From IMG/VR virus record IMGVR_UViG_3300002053_000026, positions 1 to 53,277 of that record: a stretch of 53,277 nt of DNA, one strand, 5' to 3'. Shown one piece after another: positions 33,612-40,791 of the stretch. The notes beneath the pieces are model-generated. The model saw only the letters and a list, made by a program, of their open reading frames with translations, was not told the origin of the DNA and did not search any database. Origin of the DNA: a virus. Both the position numbers and the translations under genes were made by a program. How positions within the stretch are numbered: the stretch's first letter is position 1; each line of letters opens with the position of its first letter.

Positions 33612-33863
33612 TAAATAATCTCATCTTAAAAAACAATCCCCAATAGAGCCCGATTCGTTCAATTCATGGTCGAGCGAAGCACAGGAGCCCAGGAACAATG
33701 GATGACGGCACACGAATTCACACACAGAGGAACGCTGTAGAGGCCCGTGGTGGTCTCAGGTGTGACCGGATGACTCAGGAAGGCAAGGATGACCCGTAGA
33801 ACTCAACAGCAACGCTCTTACGAATTAAAAGAGGCGTTCTTAACAGACTCATCCAAGATAAAC
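33612..33863. other. Non-coding gap with a GC-rich core, possible structured RNA
   Basis: 252 nt with no minus-strand gene. About 33655-33800 is clearly more GC-rich than the surroundings. Three copies of GGATGAC lie at 33700, 33768 and 33787. A stem AACG/CGTT plus CTCTT/AAGAG with one bulged base lies near 33810-33840. Two short plus-strand frames (33666-33740 and 33698-33799) overlap here but lack support. A small structured RNA, a regulatory leader or a foreign insert are all possible. Confidence 0.35.
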
Positions 33864-34106
33864 TTAAGAATCGTCCAATAAACCCCATACACCAATCTTA
33901 CCCATCAAACGACCGCATTTAGCATCAATGATCGTGCCAGCAGATTGAATTTCGCCCAAATCGTTAATATAAAGATTCTGATGTGGCGTATTACTCACTA
34001 ATTTATTCGCCAAAGACAATAGGTGTTGAGATAAAATTCTACAATCCTGAGCCAACCCATCGCGCGCTATTTGAATTTGAATGTCAACCTTTTCTTTAAT
34101 GTTCAT
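33864..34106 (-). CDS. Small unknown protein
   Basis: 80 residues from ATG 34106, behind a strong AAGGAAAAGGAA site, starting MNIKEKVDIQIQIARD. Predominantly helical with a C-terminal DLGEIQSAGTIIDAKCG. It is 10 nt after the stop of the 46-residue gene upstream. No family recognised. Confidence 0.58.
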   Translation of the reverse strand: MNIKEKVDIQIQIARDGLAQDCRILSQHLLSLANKLVSNTPHQNLYINDLGEIQSAGTIIDAKCGRLMGKIGVWGLLDDS

Positions 34107-34116
34107 TTCCTTTTCC

Positions 34117-34257
34117 TTACCTTTGACCAATAACAGAGAAACTTATTACCATTCCTTGTTTACCACATGCGCTAAATAATTCTAGTACCCATTCTGGTGC
34201 TTTCCACCTACCTGACGAAATAGACCCATTTATAATACGCTGCTCTATCATTTCCAT
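34117..34257 (-). CDS. Small unknown protein (46 residues)
   Basis: ATG 34257 has AAGGA about 9 nt upstream and opens 46 codons starting MEMIEQRIINGSISSGRWKA. The composition (Trp, Glu, amphipathic helix) looks coding and it ends just ahead of the next ribosome binding site. It is the first gene after the long empty region, so a promoter probably lies in 34258-34713. Confidence 0.5.
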   Translation of the reverse strand: MEMIEQRIINGSISSGRWKAPEWVLELFSACGKQGMVISFSVIGQR

Positions 34258-34713
34258 CTTGAATATCCTTCAGATAAACCAAATAACCGCATTAATTGAT
34301 CAGATAAATATGTGCGCGCAGAACGCTTTACTTTTAAATCGCTTAAACTTGCGCTTATAGATATTATTAACTTTAGTATTTATCTGAAACATTTATTTAC
34401 CAATCACATTAATTATTGTAATCTAATTTGTTGTGTTAAATTTCAATGACTTATGTATTACTATAAAGCGCAAGACAGAGAAAATGTAGTGTTAAGGGTT
34501 GGCGCAATGCAACAAAGTGATAAGAAATCTTATAGCTAATTTAGCTAGCCAGCAATTTAGTACAAGAAAAAGTTCAATACTTTTACAGTATAGAGAGGCC
34601 AAAAACGAATAAGTATTCCAAGAAAAATATTAAAAAAATAAAAAAGGTTGAAAAATATTGAAATTTTATATCAAATCTTTTATATATCAATTTGTGCTGT
34701 ATTCTACTCACAC
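34258..34713. promoter_or_regulatory. 456-nt AT-rich non-coding region with palindromes
   Basis: No credible gene on either strand. TAGCTAAtTTAGCTA (34533-34547) and ATAAGAaaTCTTAT (34520-34533) are adjacent dyads, operator-like. CTTGCGCTTATAG (34348-34360) is repeated in inverted orientation at 34461-34474 with one extra base. All genes on the left read away from it and none starts inside, so it may hold the promoter of the 34.2 kb operon or a replication origin. I cannot find a convincing -35/-10 pair. Confidence 0.35.
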
Positions 34714-34908
34714 CTATTTTTTCTTGTCATGCGATTCCGGACTTAAATTATGGTGATGATATTTATTGGCAAATAATATTCCTATAATGCGCTTGGTTGC
34801 GCTCCCAATCAATGTTTTTGTGATTGGGCCATGAGCGCGAATTGTTTCTCTAAGTCCGCCCATGATTAATCTACTAATTTGTTTTTGTTCTATTTGTTTT
34901 TTGTTCAC
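34714..34908 (-). CDS. Small unknown basic protein
   Basis: 64 residues from a GTG at 34908, which has AGGAG 6 nt upstream; ATG 34938 would add ten residues. It contains RLIMGGLRETIRAHGPITKT and ends in a His/Lys-rich tail. The conserved-looking helix may bind nucleic acid, but no family is recognised. Confidence 0.52.
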   Translation of the reverse strand: MNKKQIEQKQISRLIMGGLRETIRAHGPITKTLIGSATKRIIGILFANKYHHHNLSPESHDKKK

Positions 34909-34987
34909 CAATTTCTCCTGTTTTGAAAACACGCACAATAAACTGCTTCGATAAAAAGATCGAAAGAACCACTGCTCAAGGTCTAAA

Positions 34988-35272
34988 TTAGAGAGGGGAT
35001 TCTTGTTTTGATGCTACACAGAAACCAGCAACGAATGCTGCTACTTCATCTAATGTACTAAATAAGGATATTGGGCATTTATCTTGGGTACATGCCGATT
35101 GATGGTGATATATAATTTCTCTGACTTTTGGTTTCGTGTCATATTTTTTTGGTCCGACAGCAAATCTGTGGTATGGGTGTTCTGGTGCATCTACAATAAT
35201 TAGGGCTAAACCTATTTTTCGTATTCTGGATCGAAATTTTTCATATACGCCTACTACTGTTGATTCATACAT
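34988..35272 (-). CDS. Small unknown protein
   Basis: 94 residues. Begins MYESTVVGVYEKFRSRIRKI, with a beta-alpha start; it contains CTQDKC and a hydrophobic LDEVAAFVAGFCVA helix at the end. No motif identifies it. Gap of 4 nt to the next gene. Confidence 0.53.
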   Translation of the reverse strand: MYESTVVGVYEKFRSRIRKIGLALIIVDAPEHPYHRFAVGPKKYDTKPKVREIIYHHQSACTQDKCPISLFSTLDEVAAFVAGFCVASKQESPL

Positions 35273-35276
35273 AATA

Positions 35277-35489
35277 TTATCCTTTCAGTTCAGCCACTCT
35301 TCTTCTGGCGGACGATACCATATCTAAATATGTGTGGATATTTTCTCTCAATGCTACATCCCCTCTACGGGCTTCAGCCAATGATTCTAATGCTGCAACT
35401 AATGTTTTATATGCTTCTATTAAATCTATGTCAGAACATTTTAAAGCTCTACAGCAGAATTCACATTTTTGTATACCTTGACATACCAT
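35277..35489 (-). CDS. Small Cys-containing helical protein
   Basis: 70 residues. The N-terminal CQGIQKCEFCCRALKC could hold a zinc ion; the rest is one long helix (LIEAYKTLVAALESLAEARR). It sits between the deaminase-like gene and another small gene. Unknown function. Confidence 0.53.
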   Translation of the reverse strand: MVCQGIQKCEFCCRALKCSDIDLIEAYKTLVAALESLAEARRGDVALRENIHTYLDMVSSARRRVAELKG

Positions 35490-35493
35490 TTGT

Positions 35494-35853
35494 TTACTCG
35501 CTTTTTAATCGGTATATTTGTTGATCCCATCCGGAATATAAAATATTTGCAGGATATTCTTGCAATAATTTTTGACATTTATTGCATGGTTTTGCCATTG
35601 ACAATCCAAAGATGTTTATTCTTATCACAAGAATTATTATATTTTTGAATCTATCAAAGGCTCTAAGTTTATTTAATTTTTGTATAAGAACTTCTTCTGC
35701 GTGTTGTGTAAATTTTTTGGGATTGCCAGATATGCGCTTGTTGTGGGCAAAAGCTATTATTTGGCCAGAACTAGTTAGTGCGATTGCTGCAACTTTTGCC
35801 TTTTTAACATTAGAATAATTTGCGACCCTAATTGCTTTTTCTGGTACTATCAT
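35494..35853 (-). CDS. Cytidine-deaminase-fold zinc protein
   Basis: 119 residues. QHAEE provides the zinc His and catalytic Glu and PCNKC provides the two Cys ligands, in the deaminase order and spacing. The protein is shorter than the dCMP deaminase at 15304-15858 and only distantly related. It may deaminate a nucleoside or nucleotide or a modified base; the substrate is unknown. An LLQEYP segment after the Cys pair is echoed in the broken gene at 36095-36392. Confidence 0.68.
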   Translation of the reverse strand: MIVPEKAIRVANYSNVKKAKVAAIALTSSGQIIAFAHNKRISGNPKKFTQHAEEVLIQKLNKLRAFDRFKNIIILVIRINIFGLSMAKPCNKCQKLLQEYPANILYSGWDQQIYRLKSE

Positions 35854-35864
35854 ATATTTATCAG

Positions 35865-36053
35865 CTATGGTTTGAAGGTGACACCTATAGATGGATGACT
35901 CTTAATATCTGTTATTATTTTATTTTTTAACCATGCTTCTAGATTATTAAGATATTCTTGAGATACACGAGTCATGGGTGATCCAGAGCGTAAGTCTTTA
36001 AATCTGGTTAAAATAAATTTTTTAGTTGCCGATTTGTTAAGAAGATTTGTCAC
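35865..36053 (-). CDS. Small basic protein, possibly histone-fold-like
   Basis: 62 residues. RVSQEYLNNLEAWLKNKIIT followed by HPSIGVTFKP resembles small histone-fold proteins found in phages and bacteria, where a central helix is followed by a loop and a Thr-x-x-Pro end. The resemblance is weak and by eye. DNA binding is plausible. Confidence 0.45.
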   Translation of the reverse strand: MTNLLNKSATKKFILTRFKDLRSGSPMTRVSQEYLNNLEAWLKNKIITDIKSHPSIGVTFKP

Positions 36054-36094
36054 TTGGTTACCTCCATAAGACGTATATCTAAATTTTATTTTTA

Positions 36095-36392
36095 TTATCT
36101 CATCTTTAATTGTTGGTTGACGAATAACTGGATTTTATTTTGTTGTTTACTCCACTCCGGGAAATCTTGTAATAATCTTTTACATTCTGGACATTCGCAT
36201 TCAAACGGTGCTAACTAATTATCTAATTTTGACCATACCTCATGCCGATTAATAATCGCGCCTTGTTCATATAACAATTTTTCTATTTGTTTTTGTTGTG
36301 ATTCCCATGGTTGGTGGGTGTTTTGTGGCTTTATAAGACCAATTTTCAAATTCTTCCCAGACTTTTTTCCAATCAACTTTTGGCTTAGCCAT
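36095..36392 (-). pseudogene. Broken small gene: +1 frameshift and in-frame TAG
   Basis: ATG 36392 has a GGGGGAAG site and starts MAKPKVDWKKVWEEFENW. Around CACCCACC the sense reading jumps +1 to HQPWESQQKQIEKLLYEQG and continues to TAG at 36215. In the same frame it then reads LAPFECECPECKRLLQDFPE to TAA at 36095. Both parts look like genuine protein (WxxVWxxF, CxCPxC). The total length is 298 nt, one base more than a multiple of three. It could be a decayed single gene or two broken ones. Confidence 0.6.
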
Positions 36393-36598
36393 TATCTTCC
36401 CCCTCGTTGTAGATTTCGATTTCTGGTTGCTGCTCGTTGATAGTATGCTGGTTTATTCTTCTGGGAGGTACGAGTACCCAGTGCTTTTTCTACTTCGCCT
36501 ATAAAATTGGCGCATTCAGGCCCAACGAATCCTTCACCATCGATTGAACAATTACCTTCCTCATCAATGTCTATAACGATCTTTTTTTGCGGTGTCAC
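36392..36598 (-). CDS. DUF2997-like protein
   Basis: 68 residues from a GTG at 36598, with GGGAG upstream and a GTGA overlap. KIVIDIDEEGNCSIDGEGFV, GPEC and a helical VEKALGTRT block match DUF2997. This small family is usually found beside DUF1257 and a Ycf46-type AAA ATPase in cyanobacteria and other bacteria. Both of those occur in this window (45918-46331 and 47919-49478), although here 9-11 kb away. Function unknown. Confidence 0.65.
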   Translation of the reverse strand: MTPQKKIVIDIDEEGNCSIDGEGFVGPECANFIGEVEKALGTRTSQKNKPAYYQRAATRNRNLQRGGR

Positions 36599-36900
36599 GA
36601 TGTACTCCCTTCTTCCTTGTTCAAGAAACTCATTATTGCTCTTACTAAAGCTTCTGGTAGACAAATTCTTTTTTCTGGGTGGTACCCATTTTTTGATTTT
36701 TCAATAAAAAATATACCATCATCAGTTTTCCAAATACCATATGTTACTGAACGTTGTGGATAAACACCATCTTCATCATTAATGCTTGTTACAACTTCAG
36801 CGTCCGGTGGGAAATCACGATTCCATCTCCTTCTAGTATCATTTCTTTCTCTTGATGATCGTTTCAAAAATTCATTTATTTGATTAAGTGTCCATGTCAT
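36595..36900 (-). CDS. Small unknown protein
   Basis: 101 residues. Begins MTWTLNQINEFLKRSSRERN, with a middle of likely beta strands (RSVTYGIWKTDDGIFFIEKS) and a final helix. It overlaps the DUF2997 gene by 4 nt (GTGA), so the two may work together. No family recognised. Confidence 0.56.
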   Translation of the reverse strand: MTWTLNQINEFLKRSSRERNDTRRRWNRDFPPDAEVVTSINDEDGVYPQRSVTYGIWKTDDGIFFIEKSKNGYHPEKRICLPEALVRAIMSFLNKEEGSTS

Positions 36901-36901
36901 T

Positions 36902-37465
36902 TTATCTATGCTCCGCTTTATCTAGGAGTTCTTCAAAAAACTCTTGACTTCCCCTACCCGATTTTTTCGCCAATGCGTCAGAAGCATCACACACATCTAA
37001 TACACGCCGTCCCATTTCCTCAATCGTTGAATGGACGGAATTAAGCGAGACACATTTGCGCAATTTAGCTTTGGTAAGATAGCACATACTACAATTTTCT
37101 ACAGAAATGGTAGCATCGCTTTTCCAGGCGACTTCAATCTCTACTCCATATACACCGTGGATATGGACTATAAAAAATGTTGGTTTGATTAAATCACGGA
37201 TTTCTGAGATGATTCCTTTTCTAGTCTTTAATTTTTGTTCAATCGTTGGTATTCGACTATATAAGGATTCTTTTGTTATTTCTGCTGCTCTACTGATGTA
37301 GTAGCAATGTTGACATACCATATGATTTAACGGCGCCATATGGCATTCGGCTTTCTTAGCAGGTATCCTTATGCCGCATAAGGTTGTTGCCATTTGCGGG
37401 TCTTGTAATATTGAGTCCACTTTGTGGACTCGGTGCCACTTACCATATCGCCTAAATACTTTCAT
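36902..37465 (-). CDS. Unknown protein with H-TxCG-CxxC zinc motif
   Basis: 187 residues. The N-terminus has WHRVHKV, then TTLCGIRIP, then VCQHC, a pattern shared with the genes at 37709, 38013 and 39289. The ligands (His, Cys, Cys, Cys) suggest a small zinc-binding domain. The C-terminal 120 residues are helical with CSMC and no known family. It is the largest member of this local paralogue set. Confidence 0.58.
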   Translation of the reverse strand: MKVFRRYGKWHRVHKVDSILQDPQMATTLCGIRIPAKKAECHMAPLNHMVCQHCYYISRAAEITKESLYSRIPTIEQKLKTRKGIISEIRDLIKPTFFIVHIHGVYGVEIEVAWKSDATISVENCSMCYLTKAKLRKCVSLNSVHSTIEEMGRRVLDVCDASDALAKKSGRGSQEFFEELLDKAEHR

Positions 37466-37481
37466 TATATTGCTCTTTTTG

Positions 37482-37697
37482 TCAATCTAGGTCTACTTCT
37501 TTGGAATTAAATAATGCCTGTAGATAGGGTTCTGATGAATTTTGGCCCAATTGCTGTGCTGCTTTGTCAGCCACTTCTCTTAAAGAGAGACAGATATTTG
37601 GGTCAGAACAACATCTATTCTCATCTCCTCTCTGTTGTGCTTCAATACAAATATGGGGACGATTTGCGTTCTTTTTACATTGTCTACACTGATACAT
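37482..37697 (-). CDS. Small Cys-rich protein
   Basis: 71 residues starting MYQCRQCKKNANRPHICIEA, with CCSDPNIC soon after: probably one zinc site. A helix (LREVADKAAQQLG) follows. It lies between two genes of the TxCG-CxxC set but has a different Cys spacing. Function unknown. Confidence 0.53.
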   Translation of the reverse strand: MYQCRQCKKNANRPHICIEAQQRGDENRCCSDPNICLSLREVADKAAQQLGQNSSEPYLQALFNSKEVDLD

Positions 37698-37708
37698 TTT
37701 TTATCCTT

Positions 37709-37933
37709 TCAATATGGATGTTTATCTGCTTCGCAGATTAAGCACTGTTCATGACTGTACGGATGCTTTTTCCAATCTAACTTATCAATGTTTTCACCTA
37801 GGAATTTTCCGCATCTTGTTTGTAGATTGCCATCTCGTATATCAAATATTTTATGGTATTTATTTGTTGTTAATGGTTTACGAAACCATCTACCATATTC
37901 GTCTCCTTGCGGCTCGTTTTCATAGGATTTCAT
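37709..37933 (-). CDS. Small H-TxCG-CxxC zinc-motif protein
   Basis: 74 residues. GRWFRK, QTRCGK and CLIC align with the same points of the genes at 36902, 38013 and 39289. No good ribosome binding site precedes ATG 37933. The frame stays open upstream to a TAG (reading CKSCSLTISAIAQTTV), so the true start may have been lost. Function unknown; metal binding likely. Confidence 0.48.
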   Translation of the reverse strand: MKSYENEPQGDEYGRWFRKPLTTNKYHKIFDIRDGNLQTRCGKFLGENIDKLDWKKHPYSHEQCLICEADKHPY

Positions 37934-38012
37934 AGTTCTGAGTTCTGAGGTAACAGTTGTTTGGGCTATAGCCGAAATTGTTAAGCTACAACTTTTGCAC
38001 TAATCCAAAATC

Positions 38013-38246
38013 CTATTTATTGCGGTCATTTTTTTCCCCTATGAATGCTTGGACACATTGTCTACAGCAATTAAATTGTAGATGATGATGGTTTATTTCT
38101 ACCTTTAAGTCCCAAGCCACTTTTCTACCGCATAAAGCTTTTGTGTCAGCGCCTCCACCTAGTTTTAATCCACTATCTGTTAATTGGCGTATGTGCCATG
38201 GACTAGTTGCTGTGGCATATTGTATTTCGCAAAAAGCAAATTTCAT
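38013..38246 (-). CDS. Small H-TxCG-CxxC zinc-motif protein
   Basis: 77 residues from ATG 38246 (ATGA overlap with the coiled-coil gene). Starts MKFAFCEIQYATATSPWH, then TKALCGR and CCRQC. The start resembles the end of the gene at 39080-39292 (MEICFCDLKTVIG), suggesting local duplication. Zinc binding is likely; function unknown. Confidence 0.55.
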   Translation of the reverse strand: MKFAFCEIQYATATSPWHIRQLTDSGLKLGGGADTKALCGRKVAWDLKVEINHHHLQFNCCRQCVQAFIGEKNDRNK

Positions 38247-38497
38247 AATTCTATATCGCATTTTTTTTGAAAGAGTTTGATAAGATTTGCACATTCATGA
38301 CAATATTCTACAATTCTTTCTGCTATACTTAGAACTGTTTCTGCGTGTTCTAACTTTTCTGTTTGCTCAGATAATTGAGCTTTTAATTTTTGATTTCTTG
38401 ATTCTAATGTGGCTATACGCCTTTTAAGTTTTTGAATTTCCTTCTTTATTTCTGGTTCTAGATTTTTGTCAAGAATGTCTGCGACTACTTTTGTCAT
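38243..38497 (-). CDS. Coiled-coil protein, paralogue of 38627-39013
   Basis: 84 residues, almost entirely coiled coil. It contains KKEIQKLKRRIATL and later HAETVLSIAERIVEYC. Both strings recur in the gene at 38627-39013 but in the opposite order. A strong AGGAGG site precedes ATG 38497. It probably oligomerises; function unknown. Confidence 0.58.
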   Translation of the reverse strand: MTKVVADILDKNLEPEIKKEIQKLKRRIATLESRNQKLKAQLSEQTEKLEHAETVLSIAERIVEYCHECANLIKLFQKKCDIEL

Positions 38498-38500
38498 TAT

Positions 38501-38619
38501 TTAATCCTCCTGAATTAATTTCAACAATTCTCTTGCGAAGATAACTTCACCAGTGTGGCGTCCACCTTTGTATATGGTTCGATATCTTTATCTGGAATAT
38601 TTACGGTTACTTTCGCCAT
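38501..38619 (-). pseudogene. Frameshifted small gene related to 38627-39013
   Basis: ATG 38619 starts MAKVTVNIPDKDIEP. The frame then runs into an unlikely sequence ending at TGA 38521, while another frame reads YKGGRHTGEVIFARELLKLI to TAA 38501. The second string matches YEGGKIAGEVMFSRYLLKLI in the neighbouring gene. A two-base TA duplication in CCATATAC would explain the shift (total length 119 nt). Confidence 0.55.
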
Positions 38620-38626
38620 GATATTT

Positions 38627-39013
38627 TTACAGGGTGGCTATGCGTCTTCCTAATTTTTGAATTTCTTTTTTAACTTCTTCATCCAATATTGTGTTGTATG
38701 AACAGTATTCAACGATCCTTTCTGCTATACTTAAAACCGTTTCTGCATTATCTACTTTATCTTTTTGTTCTGCTAGTTTTCCTTTTAATTTTCTATTACT
38801 TGATTCTCCGATTAACTTTAGTAAATACCTAGAGAACATAACTTCTCCAGCTATTTTTCCACCCTCATATGCATCGTAGAAATTGCTACCAGAGAATTCT
38901 ATTGGACAAAAATCATCTTCGTCTGGCCAACAATCTCTTTCTGCTACTTCCTTTATGTGGTTTAAAAGTTTGTCAAATTTTTCAGCTTTGTCTTCGTTAC
39001 GTCCCCACCCCAT
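38627..39013 (-). CDS. Coiled-coil protein
   Basis: 128 residues. A helical N-terminus contains YEGGKIAGEVMFSRYLLKLI; then LAEQKDKVDNAETVLSIAER, a VEYC segment, and KKEIQKLGRRIATL at the very end. The last two blocks occur in reverse order in the gene at 38243-38497, as if tandem copies were broken at different points. Function unknown. Confidence 0.57.
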   Translation of the reverse strand: MGWGRNEDKAEKFDKLLNHIKEVAERDCWPDEDDFCPIEFSGSNFYDAYEGGKIAGEVMFSRYLLKLIGESSNRKLKGKLAEQKDKVDNAETVLSIAERIVEYCSYNTILDEEVKKEIQKLGRRIATL

Positions 39014-39079
39014 TATTTTTTCCTTTCAAATGACATTATCTACCTTTTTCTGCGTTTTATCACTGCTAAAACTGGATTT

Positions 39080-39292
39080 TTATCCGATAACCGTTTTTAG
39101 GTCACAAAAACAAATTTCCATAATTTTGTATTGACACTTTTTTGAGTGTCCTTCTACATCTCCATTCCGAAGATCATTAAGGACTTCGTGTGCATCTCTT
39201 AGTGTGTACGCCTCAACACTTCCATATTCTTTAACTGGAATCCATTCTCTATTATGGAATTTTGCTATTATATAATCTTTTGTTCGTATCAT
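39080..39292 (-). CDS. Small unknown protein
   Basis: 70 residues from ATG 39292 (ATGA overlap with the previous gene), starting MIRTKDYIIAKFHNREWIPV. A helix (YTLRDAHEVLNDLRNGD) and a Cys-containing tail (MEICFCDLKTVIG) follow; the tail resembles the start of the gene at 38013-38246. No known family. Confidence 0.53.
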   Translation of the reverse strand: MIRTKDYIIAKFHNREWIPVKEYGSVEAYTLRDAHEVLNDLRNGDVEGHSKKCQYKIMEICFCDLKTVIG

Positions 39293-39552
39293 TGAAATCT
39301 CTCCCATAAATTAAAGTGCGGAATTTTTTTATAAACAAATGGAACTCTTAGTAAATCGCGGCATTTATAGCATTTGAATTTTGCTTTATCATTGCATTCT
39401 TCTATTCTTTCGATTGGTATCCATAGTCCGCAGATTGTTTGCACGGTATGTTTATTCTGTGTATGTATGGTAATGCGATGCCAATAGTTTTGTCTCCACA
39501 AGCCATTACTTTTAACAGCTTTTCTAAACCATTTATCGCATATATGTATCAT
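39289..39552 (-). CDS. Small H-TxCG-CxxC zinc-motif protein
   Basis: 87 residues from ATG 39552, AGGAG 7 nt upstream. KWFRK, YWHRI, QTICGLWIP and CYKC place it in the set with 36902, 37709 and 38013; TICGLWIP is close to TLCGIRIP of the 36902 gene. Zinc binding likely. Function unknown. Confidence 0.55.
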   Translation of the reverse strand: MIHICDKWFRKAVKSNGLWRQNYWHRITIHTQNKHTVQTICGLWIPIERIEECNDKAKFKCYKCRDLLRVPFVYKKIPHFNLWERFQ

Positions 39553-39652
39553 AATGTTTCTCCTGGTTGATAACAAGTTTCTGAAGGTAAGTTTTTATTG
39601 CCATCTATATACACACCATGATCTTGCCATATTTCGGCGTTGCTTTATCCAT
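39549..39652 (-). pseudogene. Frameshifted small gene
   Basis: ATG 39652 follows AAAGGAA but stops after 15 codons. Another frame in the same gap reads EIWQDHGVYIDGNKNLPSET and ends in a TGA that overlaps the ATG of the next gene (TTATGA), as real genes here do. Joining the two needs a single shift. Short, so the call is tentative. Confidence 0.42.
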
Positions 39653-39660
39653 TTATTCCT

Positions 39661-39906
39661 TTACCAAGTCCATTCCACATTTTTATAATCTATATATGGG
39701 TTATTTCTAGCCAAAAACCTTATAACATCTGGCGTTGGTCTTTTCCCAGAATAGAATACAGCAAGATAGTCTCCATCATATCCAAACTGATATGACTTTA
39801 TCCTGTTACCTATTAATATCATATTGATATTTTGGACAAATTCTTCTATTGAATGGTAGAATTCAAACGACATTACAAATGGTAAAAGTATTGTGGCTTT
39901 ATTCAT
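39661..39906 (-). CDS. Small unknown protein
   Basis: 81 residues from ATG 39906, preceded by GAGG and overlapping the upstream stop. Begins MNKATILLPFVMSFEFYHSI; ends IDYKNVEWTW. A mixed alpha/beta composition with no motif. Confidence 0.53.
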   Translation of the reverse strand: MNKATILLPFVMSFEFYHSIEEFVQNINMILIGNRIKSYQFGYDGDYLAVFYSGKRPTPDVIRFLARNNPYIDYKNVEWTW

Positions 39907-40174
39907 TATTTTCCTCACGTTTAATTAAATTCCTTGCAAATTTTACTGCTGAATTAAAATCGAAAAAATCTTTATACCAAGATGTACGCTTTGGAGATTT
40001 TGATACAGCATAATATATATGTGATTGATTGTGTCCAAAATAGTGAACATATTTTTTTATAGCGAATTCCCCCTTGAGATTTCGGTGATATATATTATAA
40101 TCAATATGAATATAATTTTCCCATGGTTCTAATCGCCTATACTCTCTAATCCAAATTGTTTTTTTTCTTTTCAT
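39899..40174 (-). CDS. Small unknown basic, aromatic protein
   Basis: 91 residues from ATG 40174. Rich in Tyr, Trp, His and Lys (EYRRLEPWENYIHIDYNIYH), no Cys. A TTG at 40189 is another possible start. The broken gene 40179-40412 ends 5 nt upstream. Function unknown. Confidence 0.52.
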   Translation of the reverse strand: MKRKKTIWIREYRRLEPWENYIHIDYNIYHRNLKGEFAIKKYVHYFGHNQSHIYYAVSKSPKRTSWYKDFFDFNSAVKFARNLIKREENNE

Positions 40175-40178
40175 ATTA

Positions 40179-40412
40179 TTAGTTCCCAAGAGTTATTCTC
40201 AAATATGGCAATGCAGACGTTATATTATTGGAGAATCCAATAGCATGTAGCTTTGATGTAAAATCAAACCACATATTTCGACTATTATGTGTATTAAAAT
40301 TCCCTTCGTATTGCAATTGTATGTCGGTAAGTTTTTCAGCGTCATCATCTGTTTTAACACATGATCTGTGAATTCTTACTCACCAAAAACGTTTGTTTTT
40401 ATTTTTGCTCAT
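40179..40412 (-). pseudogene. Small gene with one in-frame TGA
   Basis: From ATG 40412 the frame reads MSKNKNKRFW, then TGA, then continues open for 66 codons with a protein-like sequence (VRIHRSCVKTDDDAEKLTDI, MWFDFTSKLHAIGF) to TAA at 40179. The length is an exact multiple of three. A TGG to TGA change at codon 11 would explain it. No start codon after the TGA has a ribosome binding site. Confidence 0.55.
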
Positions 40413-40439
40413 AATTTTTCTCTATTTTCTATTATTAAT

Positions 40440-40769
40440 TTATATATCAAAAGGTAATGTACCGGACAATATTGCATTACCACATGTTATTCTTCCAAGG
40501 TCTTCTTCTGTGGATGCTATAAAGACAAAAACATCATATCCTGCATTTCTCAAATTTTCTTCATGGCTTTCATATGGTTTATATGTTGTGTAGTCTCCAG
40601 ATGTTGTTATATTATTTTGCATACATGATCTTGTTTTATGTAGTGGAGTTAATTTTATCATAAAATCGCGTGGATTAAAATATTCTAAAAGGACTTCTGG
40701 ATTAATTTTATATGGTCCTACGGCAAAGTTTAACGTTATTTTACGTCCTGCTGGTATTATCCCCTCCAT
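40440..40769 (-). CDS. RlmN/Cfr-like radical-SAM methylase C-terminal segment
   Basis: 109 residues resembling only the C-terminal part of RlmN/Cfr-type enzymes: AGRKITLNFAVG, FMIKLTPLHKTRS, NLRNAGYDVFVFIAS and a late CGNAI comparable to the catalytic CGQL end of RlmN. The iron-sulfur CxxxCxxC part is missing, so alone it cannot be an active radical SAM enzyme. It may be a remnant, or half of a split protein whose other half lies elsewhere. Confidence 0.5.
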   Translation of the reverse strand: MEGIIPAGRKITLNFAVGPYKINPEVLLEYFNPRDFMIKLTPLHKTRSCMQNNITTSGDYTTYKPYESHEENLRNAGYDVFVFIASTEEDLGRITCGNAILSGTLPFDI

Positions 40770-40791
40770 TCTTTTGGATATTTTATTTTTA

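Noticed and set aside
33666-33799. Two short plus-strand frames in the GC-rich gap
   Set aside because: Very short, opposite to all genes, without a ribosome binding site or known family. Kept only as part of the non-coding finding.
37460-37486. TTGACA plus TATAAT pair before the 36902 gene
   Set aside because: The spacing is about 10 nt, too short for a sigma-70 promoter, and the -10 match overlaps the start codon.
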